A DNA stretch of 19,235 nt, from the NCBI GenBank assembly GCA_919902965.1, contig CAKKSJ010000066.1:1-19235 (forward strand), in the 5' to 3' direction. The DNA is from Burkholderiales bacterium (GTDB lineage Bacteria; Pseudomonadota; Gammaproteobacteria; Burkholderiales; SG8-39). Shown here one piece after another: positions 7,385 to 13,023 of this stretch. The notes beneath the pieces are model-generated. The model did not search any database. It was not told the DNA's origin and worked only from the letters and a program-made list of their open reading frames with translations. Made by a program: the position numbers and the translations under genes. Position 1 is the first letter of the stretch; every line of letters begins with the position of its first letter.

Positions 7385-9301
7385 ATGAGCGGAATCGCCG
7401 GCATCTGCAATCTCGATGGCCGCCCGGTAGACCCTGCGCGTCTGCAGCGCATGACCGACGCGATTGCGTATCGCGGCCCGGACGGCCTGGGCTGCTGGAT
7501 CGACGGTCCGACCGGCCTGGGCCATGTGATGCTCCACACCACGGCCGAATCGTTTCTTGAGATTCAACCGCTGTACGATGTAGCCAGCGCGCTTTGCCTC
7601 AGCTTGGAGGGCCGCGTGGACAACCGCGACGAATTGCGCGCCGCGCTGCAAAGCAAAGGACTGGTGCTAAAAGCCGATACCGATGCCGAGCTCGTCTTGC
7701 GCGCCTACGAATGCTGGGGTGAAGACTGTCCGCAACACATCCTGGGCGACTTCGCATTCGCGGTCTGGGATGGTCGCAAGCGCAAACTCTTCTGCGCCCG
7801 CGATGTCCTGGGCGTCAAGCCGTTCTATTACTACGCCGACCAGCGCAGTTTCATCTTTGGATCGGAACTCCGGCAACTCTTCGAAGGCGCAGACATACCG
7901 TGCGAGCCGAACGAAGGCATGATCGGCGAATACCTTGCCAACGCGATTACCAGCCGCGAAGAGACCTTGTATCAAGGCATATTGCGCCTGCCGCCCGCGC
8001 ATTGCCTGCGCGTGCAAGAAGGAAAGCTGCAAACGAGACGCTACTGGGACGCCGATCCGGCTCGCGCGATCCGCTATCGCAGCGACGCGCAGTATGCCGA
8101 GCATTTCCTGGAAATCTTCACCGAAGCTGTACGCTGCCGTTTGCGCAGCCATGGCAGCGTCGGCTCGGACTTGAGCGGCGGGCTGGACTCTTCCTCTGTG
8201 GTAAGCCTGATCATGTCGCTGCAGCGCGAAGGCAAAATTGCGAACAAGAATGTGGAAGCATTTTCGCTGGTATTTCCCGGATTGGCCTGCGACGAAAGCG
8301 GCTACATCGAGGACGTAGTCAGAAAGTCGGGCGTCAAGGTCAACTATCTGCGTTCCTATGAGCCGGGCGCATCCTGCCACGAGGACTACGTGCGGCGACA
8401 TCGGGATTTCCCCGGCTATCCCGGCAACTACATGTGGAATGCCATCAGGTTTCTGGCAAGGGATCGAAATATTCGCGTCATGCTTACCGGTGCCGGAGGC
8501 GACGATTGGCTGAGCGGCAGTGAGATTGGATACGCCGAGCTTTTGCACCGCTTCAAAATTCTCGAATTACTACACCGCGCTCGCGTCGACGCGCAGCCGC
8601 CCGGAAACGGGAATACCGTCGCCACCTTACTCTTCGAGTTGAGAAGCGACTATCTGCGCCTGCTTTCGCCCAAGGCACTTCGGCTGGTTCGCTGGGCGCT
8701 GCGGCGCAAAGGGGTCCCGAAGTGGATCAACCCGCAATTTGCGCGCCGGATACATTTGCGCGAGCGGCTGCAGCGCAAACCCGATTTGCACAAATTTTCC
8801 GGCAACACGCAGCGCGACCAGTATCGCTGGTTGAACAGCGGTTTCCTGGTTCACTCTTTGGAATATGACGACCGATCGGCGGCAGAATCCCGTTTCGAGG
8901 CGCGCCACCCCTTCCATGACCGGCGCATCATCGAGTTTGCCCTGGCGCTGCCACAAGAGCAGCTTTGGCGTATGGATCAACCCAAGTACCTATTGCGCCA
9001 GGCCATGCGCGAATTGCTGCCGGAGAGCGTGGGGCAGCGCTTGAGCAAGGCGGAGTTTTCCCATGCCTGGGCCAGGGCTTTCCTCGCCCAAGGCGGGGTA
9101 TCCTTGCTCGATTCGCTTGGCGTTTACTCCAAAGATTGGGTGGTCCCCGACCAGGTTCGGGCGACTTATCGGCATATGCTGGAACTCTATGCCCGGAATG
9201 ACGAAGAATACTCTGATTACACCCACCAGCCGTGGCGGGTATATGGCATCGATCTTTGGTATAAAATACTTTTCCTAAATCGGGCGTGCTCTTCGCGCTA
9301 G
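7385..9301 (+). CDS. Lasso peptide macrocyclase (asparagine synthetase B-like, C protein)
   Basis: A 638-aa protein with an N-terminal Ntn/GATase-II-like domain (about 1-200) and a C-terminal ATP-pyrophosphatase synthetase domain. The PP-loop SGGLDS sits at residues 264-269 after GSVGSDL. A glutamine-using asparagine synthetase would begin Met-Cys-Gly; this protein begins MSGIAGI, so the glutaminase nucleophile Cys2 is missing. That fits lasso cyclases, which adenylate the ring Asp/Glu and let the peptide amine attack instead of ammonia. GAGGDDWLSG is the usual second motif of the synthetase active site. The ATG is preceded by GAGG at short spacing. Position between B2 and the precursor supports the cyclase role; a metabolic asparagine synthetase is unlikely. 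Confidence 0.92.
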   Translation: MSGIAGICNLDGRPVDPARLQRMTDAIAYRGPDGLGCWIDGPTGLGHVMLHTTAESFLEIQPLYDVASALCLSLEGRVDNRDELRAALQSKGLVLKADTDAELVLRAYECWGEDCPQHILGDFAFAVWDGRKRKLFCARDVLGVKPFYYYADQRSFIFGSELRQLFEGADIPCEPNEGMIGEYLANAITSREETLYQGILRLPPAHCLRVQEGKLQTRRYWDADPARAIRYRSDAQYAEHFLEIFTEAVRCRLRSHGSVGSDLSGGLDSSSVVSLIMSLQREGKIANKNVEAFSLVFPGLACDESGYIEDVVRKSGVKVNYLRSYEPGASCHEDYVRRHRDFPGYPGNYMWNAIRFLARDRNIRVMLTGAGGDDWLSGSEIGYAELLHRFKILELLHRARVDAQPPGNGNTVATLLFELRSDYLRLLSPKALRLVRWALRRKGVPKWINPQFARRIHLRERLQRKPDLHKFSGNTQRDQYRWLNSGFLVHSLEYDDRSAAESRFEARHPFHDRRIIEFALALPQEQLWRMDQPKYLLRQAMRELLPESVGQRLSKAEFSHAWARAFLAQGGVSLLDSLGVYSKDWVVPDQVRATYRHMLELYARNDEEYSDYTHQPWRVYGIDLWYKILFLNRACSSR

Positions 9302-9325
9302 ATGCCCACACGTTTAAGCGCTGCA

Positions 9326-9349
9326 CTCGGGCCCGAGCCAGGTCCTGGC
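9326..9349 (+). repeat. Two adjacent palindromes just upstream of the precursor ribosome site
   Basis: Positions 9326-9337 form the perfect palindrome CTCGGGCCCGAG. Positions 9337-9349 form an inverted repeat GCCAGG-T-CCTGGC that can fold as a 5-bp stem with a 3-nt loop. They occupy the only sizeable gap (63 nt) between the cyclase and the precursor and end five bases before AGGAG. They could stabilise or process the mRNA to raise precursor output, or bind a regulator; nothing here proves either. No T-tract follows, so they are not an intrinsic terminator. Confidence 0.4.
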
Positions 9350-9364
9350 CGCAAGGAGAAAACC

Positions 9365-9562
9365 ATGAAACAGCATCAAGGCGACAAGATGATTCCGGAT
9401 TCCGACAGCAAGGCGCAGCCTGGGATCAATACAAGCTCCAAGAAGCCCTACCTTGCACCCATGCTCGTTGAATACGGCAACATCGCCAAACTCACGCAGG
9501 GAACCTTCACGCGAAAGAATGACGGCGCCAATACGCTGCAACAGATGGGGACGTGTTTGTGA
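9365..9562 (+). CDS. Lasso peptide precursor (leader plus core)
   Basis: A 65-aa peptide with an excellent ribosome site (AGGAG, six bases before ATG). The leader carries the conserved lasso pattern Y-x2-P-x-L-x3-G-x5-T: Tyr29, Pro32, Leu34, Gly38 and Thr44 in KKPYLAPMLVEYGNIAKLTQ. Thr at -2 predicts cleavage after Gln45. The core would be 20 residues, Gly46 to Leu65, beginning GTFTRKND and ending MGTCL. Gly at core position 1 and Asp53 at position 8 are exactly what is needed for an 8-membered macrolactam; no other acidic residue lies in the core. The tail has 12 residues with one Cys (position 19), so no intramolecular disulfide is possible. It lies directly after the cyclase and before tailoring genes. 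The frame extends upstream to 9302 without a ribosome site. Confidence 0.88.
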   Translation: MKQHQGDKMIPDSDSKAQPGINTSSKKPYLAPMLVEYGNIAKLTQGTFTRKNDGANTLQQMGTCL

Positions 9563-9601
9563 ACCACCGGGCATGCGCGCCTCATCGCAAAGGAGAGCGG
9601 C

Positions 9602-10756
9602 TTGTCCCTGGTTGTAGATGAGCACCGCCAATACCTAGAAGACCGGGTGCGCATCTCGGCATTTCGCCAGGCGATCAATGACACTGTAAAGCCGGGTGAC
9701 GTAGTCCTGGACCTCGGTTCCGGTACAGGCATCCTCGGCTTGCTCGCCTGTCAGGCGGGCGCAAAGCGCGTCTATTCAATCGACGGAGGCGGCATGGCGC
9801 AACTGGCGCGGGATGTCGCGCTTGCCAATCACTTCGATGACCGGGTCACCGTCCTAAAGGGCATGTCCACGCGGACGGTTCTGCCCGAACCGGTGGACCT
9901 GGTCGTTGCCGATCAAATCGGGCGCTTCGGCTTCGAGGCAGGTGTGCTCGAATATTTTGCCGATGCAAAGCGCCGCTTCCTGAAACCCTCGGGCAGAACG
10001 ATTCCCGCGCGCATCGATCTGTGGGTGGCACTGGTCGAGCACAGCGCGCAATGGAAGAAAGTCGACTTCTGGAGCCATCACCCGGCCGGATTCGGATTCG
10101 AACCCGCGCGGAAAATTGCGGAAAATACCGGCTACCCGGTTCATCTGCAGGCGAGACAACTGCTCGGCGACCCGGCGAACGCGGTCTCGCTCGATGCGCT
10201 GGCACATGGCGCAAAGTCGATAACGTTTTGCAAGACCATCCAGGTTAAGCGCGCCGGAACGCTGCACGGAATCGGCGGCTGGTTTTCCGCGCAATTGTCG
10301 GCGAACGTGGAAATGAGCAATTCGCCCCTGGCCCAGCGGCGGATCAAACGCCGCAACGTGTTTTTTCCGATTGCCCAGCCGGTCGCCGTCGCACCCGGCG
10401 ACAGCGTAACGCTGTCCTTCTCGATACTTCCGCAGGACACGATCGTCACCTGGAAAGTGGAAGTTCACTCGTCCAGGGGTGGCGAGCAGGGCGTGAACCC
10501 GATCGCCCGGTTCACCCATTCCACTCTTAAGGGCATGCTGATAAGCCGGGAAGACCTCGCGCATACCAACCCGGATTCCATACCGGTGATGTCCATCTGG
10601 GGCAAAGCCAGGCAGACGGTTCTGCAACTGTGCGACGGCAAACACACGCTCAGGCAGATCGAAGACGGCGTGCTGCTCGCTCATCCGGACTTGTTCCCGA
10701 CACGGACCGAAGCTGCGGTTTTCGCTGCCGAGGTCATCACCCGCTACGGTGAGTAA
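9602..10756 (+). CDS. PRMT-like SAM methyltransferase with C-terminal PqqD-like domain
   Basis: A 384-aa protein. Residues about 5-160 form a class I SAM-dependent methyltransferase: motif I VLDLGSGTGILGLLACQAGA, then KRVYSID, in the arrangement seen in protein arginine methyltransferases, including the preceding RVRISAFRQAI helix. The middle (about 165-325) is a beta-rich PRMT-like barrel region. The last about 55 residues (IWGKARQTVLQLCDGKHTLR, then an acidic helix and AAVFAAEVITRYG) resemble a PqqD/RRE fold, which would let the enzyme recognise the precursor leader itself. TTG 9602 is chosen because GGAG lies six bases upstream. The likely substrate is the lasso peptide; Arg and Lys at core positions 5-6 are possible targets. 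The substrate and the RRE call are inference; the methyltransferase call is firm. Confidence 0.85.
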   Translation: MSLVVDEHRQYLEDRVRISAFRQAINDTVKPGDVVLDLGSGTGILGLLACQAGAKRVYSIDGGGMAQLARDVALANHFDDRVTVLKGMSTRTVLPEPVDLVVADQIGRFGFEAGVLEYFADAKRRFLKPSGRTIPARIDLWVALVEHSAQWKKVDFWSHHPAGFGFEPARKIAENTGYPVHLQARQLLGDPANAVSLDALAHGAKSITFCKTIQVKRAGTLHGIGGWFSAQLSANVEMSNSPLAQRRIKRRNVFFPIAQPVAVAPGDSVTLSFSILPQDTIVTWKVEVHSSRGGEQGVNPIARFTHSTLKGMLISREDLAHTNPDSIPVMSIWGKARQTVLQLCDGKHTLRQIEDGVLLAHPDLFPTRTEAAVFAAEVITRYGE

Positions 10757-10760
10757 GCCC

Positions 10761-11726
10761 ATGCCCCAACACAAGCGCTATCGCGTGTGCGGAATGCAGA
10801 TCAGCAGCAGCGTTCCGTTTCCGGAATTGCGCGCCCTGCCCAAGAGCAAGGGCGAGTATTACCCCGACATGGAATTCGAGATCGGGGGCGACATTTCCCT
10901 GCACAATAGCGGACAAGTCGTCATGACTGTCGAAGAGCCCGACGGCACGCCCTGGATGACCTGCACCAAAACTTCGCAAGGCTACCGCCTGCACTTTACC
11001 AACATCGCCGACTTCCTGGTCGATCCCTCCGGCCGGCGCGTAAGCTGTATCGCACCGCCCGGGACGCCGCCCGAGACCATCAGGCATCTGTTTCTCGACC
11101 AGGTCATCCCGCCCTTGCTGAACCTGCGCGGGACGGAGGCGCTGCACGCATCCGCAATCGCTACCGCGCAAGGCGCCTGCGCATTCATAGGCATGTCCGG
11201 CCAGGGCAAATCCACGCTGGCCTCGGCTTTTCATGTGCTCGGTTATCCGATACTTTGTGACGACTGCCTGGTGCTGAAGGACGATCCCGATTCCATCCTG
11301 GTTCAGCCCGCCTACCCCGGACTGCGCCTTTGGGATGACAGCCGGGGGACGTTTTTCGGAAACCGGCGATCGACGCCACCGGTATCCCACTACAACGACA
11401 AACGGCGCGTTTCCACGCACGCATCCGACTCCGCGACCCGCGATTTTCTTCCGCTGCGCCGCATCTACTCCTTGCGCAGGAGTGACGCGGGCGGGCCGGC
11501 CGGACAACCGCAGATAGAGCCACTTTCGATCCGGGACGCGCTGGTGGAACTGCTCTCCTATACCTTTCGCCTCGACCTGACCGATCAGACCATGATCCTG
11601 CGGCAGATGCGCGTGCTGGAGCGGGTCGCGAGGGAAGTACCGGTCAGGCGCCTGCGCCTGCCCGATGACCTGAAGCTACTCCCGGCAGCGCGCGAGCTGA
11701 TCCTGCAGGACCTTGGACAGGGCTGA
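10761..11726 (+). CDS. HPr kinase-like P-loop kinase, probable lasso peptide kinase
   Basis: A protein of about 321 aa with an HPrK C-terminal-type domain: LHASAIATAQGACAFIGMSG, the Walker A GMSGQGKST (residues about 144-152) and a CDDCLVL motif with Asp167/Asp168 for metal and nucleotide. Homologues in lasso clusters (ThcoK, PadeK) phosphorylate the C-terminal serine of their lasso peptides. No HPr or PTS gene is nearby, so regulation of sugar uptake is unlikely. ATG 10761 has GGTGAG seven bases upstream; GTG 10749, overlapping the methyltransferase stop, is the alternative start. The predicted peptide ends in Cys-Leu rather than Ser, so the acceptor here is uncertain. A short gap leads to the second PqqD gene. 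Confidence 0.85.
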   Translation: MPQHKRYRVCGMQISSSVPFPELRALPKSKGEYYPDMEFEIGGDISLHNSGQVVMTVEEPDGTPWMTCTKTSQGYRLHFTNIADFLVDPSGRRVSCIAPPGTPPETIRHLFLDQVIPPLLNLRGTEALHASAIATAQGACAFIGMSGQGKSTLASAFHVLGYPILCDDCLVLKDDPDSILVQPAYPGLRLWDDSRGTFFGNRRSTPPVSHYNDKRRVSTHASDSATRDFLPLRRIYSLRRSDAGGPAGQPQIEPLSIRDALVELLSYTFRLDLTDQTMILRQMRVLERVAREVPVRRLRLPDDLKLLPAARELILQDLGQG

Positions 11727-11735
11727 GGCTCCGCT

Positions 11736-12008
11736 ATGCGACTGGCTGTTTCAGATGAGGTGGTGCTGCGAGACCTCGCCGGTGAAGCGATACTCCTGGA
11801 CATGAACACGAACACCTATTTCGGCCTCAATCCGGTCGGAACGCGCGTCTGGCATCTGCTCGCCGAGCAGCAGTCGACCGAAACCATCATCCCGCTGCTG
11901 TTGCAGGAGTTCGAGGTGGAAGAACGCCAGCTTAGGACGGACCTAGAAAAACTGGTGCAGCAACTACTGGAAAAGAAGTTGCTCATCGCTATCGACGATC
12001 CGTCCTGA
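11736..12008 (+). CDS. Second PqqD-family protein (RRE)
   Basis: A 90-aa PqqD-like protein clearly paralogous to the first gene of the operon. Both contain GLNPVG in the beta-rich half and a helix with EFEVE, two residues, then QLRTD. The start ATG is preceded by GAGG with about seven bases between. Its place beside the kinase and CysC-like genes suggests it may recruit tailoring enzymes to the leader, while the first copy serves the protease and cyclase. That division of labour is inference; it could instead be redundant or serve a second precursor elsewhere. Confidence 0.88.
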   Translation: MRLAVSDEVVLRDLAGEAILLDMNTNTYFGLNPVGTRVWHLLAEQQSTETIIPLLLQEFEVEERQLRTDLEKLVQQLLEKKLLIAIDDPS

Positions 12009-12018
12009 ACCGCGGCCG

Positions 12019-12579
12019 ATGGACATCGACCGCAAAGCCCGCGCCGAACTCAAGCGCCAGGAACCAAAGATCCTGTGGTTTACCGGCTTGTCGGCCGCCG
12101 GAAAATCGACCATCGCCAACCTCGTCGATGCGCGCCTGCACGCGCTCGGCAAACATACCTACCTGCTCGACGGCGACAACATCCGGCTCGGTCTGAACCG
12201 GGACCTCGGTTACTCCGATGCCGACCGCGTGGAAAACATACGTCGCATCGCCGAGGTGGCCGGATTGATGGCCGATGCAGGGCTGATTGTGCTGGTCGCT
12301 TTCATTTCGCCGTTTCGCCGTGAGCGCGGCATGGCGCGAAAACTCGTGGGTCCGGGCGAGTTCGTGGAAATATTTGTCGACACGCCGATTGCCGTAGCCG
12401 AAGCCCGCGATCCAAAAGGCTTGTACAAGAAGGCCCGGGCCGGCCAACTCAAGGAGTTCACCGGCATCGACTCCCCCTACGAAACGCCAGAGAATCCGGA
12501 AATCCGCATCGATACGACGCGGACCTCCGCCGAGGACGCCGCTGAGCAGATTGTCAGCTTCCTGAAACTACCCGGTTAG
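12019..12579 (+). CDS. cysC: Adenylylsulfate (APS) kinase, CysC-like
   Basis: A 186-aa protein of normal CysC length and sequence. It has Walker A GLSAAGKST, the APS-binding LLDGDNIRLGLNRDLGYSDA, then ENIRRIAEVAGLMADAGLIV, and FISPFRRER with the conserved serine. CysC phosphorylates APS to PAPS, the donor for sulfotransferases. It sits 10 nt after the second PqqD gene and ends the lasso operon; no sulfurylase (CysD/N) or sulfotransferase gene is visible. It may supply PAPS for sulfation by an enzyme encoded elsewhere, or may have been recruited as a peptide-modifying kinase. The Walker A has Ala-Ala where CysC usually has Gly-Ser or similar. The enzyme family is certain; the role in the cluster is not. 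Confidence 0.92.
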   Translation: MDIDRKARAELKRQEPKILWFTGLSAAGKSTIANLVDARLHALGKHTYLLDGDNIRLGLNRDLGYSDADRVENIRRIAEVAGLMADAGLIVLVAFISPFRRERGMARKLVGPGEFVEIFVDTPIAVAEARDPKGLYKKARAGQLKEFTGIDSPYETPENPEIRIDTTRTSAEDAAEQIVSFLKLPG

Positions 12580-12625
12580 GTGCCTCGCCCCGCCCGGCTG
12601 CGCGACCACAGCCTGTCGGACACGC

Positions 12626-12637
12626 GACAGTACTGTC
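12626..12637. repeat. Perfect 12-bp palindrome GACAGTACTGTC
   Basis: The palindrome lies 47 nt after the CysC-like gene. Its left arm overlaps a second inverted repeat (CTGTCG at 12613-12618 with CGACAG at 12625-12630). It could be a dimeric-regulator site or part of an RNA hairpin. No T-tract follows, so it is not a standard terminator. Confidence 0.3.
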
Positions 12638-12973
12638 CCCTCCTTCGACAAACCTAGGCTGAACGGACACGGTTTGCGCGCCATATGCGGCCGAAAAGCG
12701 GGCCGATTAAGAAAAATCCCGGAAAACAAGCCGGTGAACAAAATTGCCCGACGCCAGACGACATCGGGGAACACAACTCTATTTGGGAACCTGGGCCAGG
12801 CTGCAACTGATTCTCAGCTGGACGATTGCAAAATCTTTGTCAAATGTGGCACTTTGTCACGTTTTTTTGATCCGATCATCATGATTTATCAAGAAAATAC
12901 TGGTCACAAGCTGAGGATTGCGTAGACTCTAAGCAAGGGTGCGCCAAAGGTTTTTGTCCAGGGCTGCGCCAGC

Positions 12974-12989
12974 AGGCATGACTTTCGCT
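12974..12989 (+). promoter_or_regulatory. Candidate sigma-54-type promoter for the giant surface gene
   Basis: The sequence AGGCATG-ACTT-TCGCT has GG (12975-12976) and GC (12987-12988) separated by exactly ten bases, the spacing required by sigma-54. It differs from TGGCACG-N4-TTGCW at three positions. It lies about 35 nt before the ATG, so transcription would start near 13000. The match is short and may be chance; no sigma-70 promoter stood out instead. Confidence 0.22.
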
Positions 12990-13023
12990 TTAGTTGTTGC
13001 AAAATGCAATACCGAGCACGCCC

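Larger units (their letters stand above)
12580..13023. other. Intergenic stretch of 444 nt between the lasso operon and the giant surface gene
   Basis: No convincing gene is seen here. The stretch becomes more A/T-rich from about 12700. It holds a perfect 12-bp palindrome GACAGTACTGTC (12626-12637) preceded by CTGTCG and CGACAG as inverted arms, an 8-bp direct repeat CTTTGTCA (12835-12842 and 12852-12859), and a TTGCA-AAA-TGCAA inverted repeat (12997-13009) just before the downstream gene. These suggest a regulatory region for the large gene. No clear intrinsic terminator follows the CysC-like gene. Confidence 0.5.

Noticed and set aside
10761..11726. HprK as a regulator of the phosphotransferase system
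   Set aside because: No HPr, PTS or rpoN-linked genes are nearby; it sits between RiPP tailoring genes and resembles lasso-associated kinases.
12846..12860. TGGCAC followed by TTGTCAC as a sigma-54 promoter
   Set aside because: TGGCAC matches the -24 half, but no GC occurs at the required ten-base spacing.
12674..12925. Possible 83-aa gene starting at TTG in the intergenic stretch
   Set aside because: It has a weak start with no ribosome site, no recognisable motif, and overlaps the A/T-rich presumed regulatory region.
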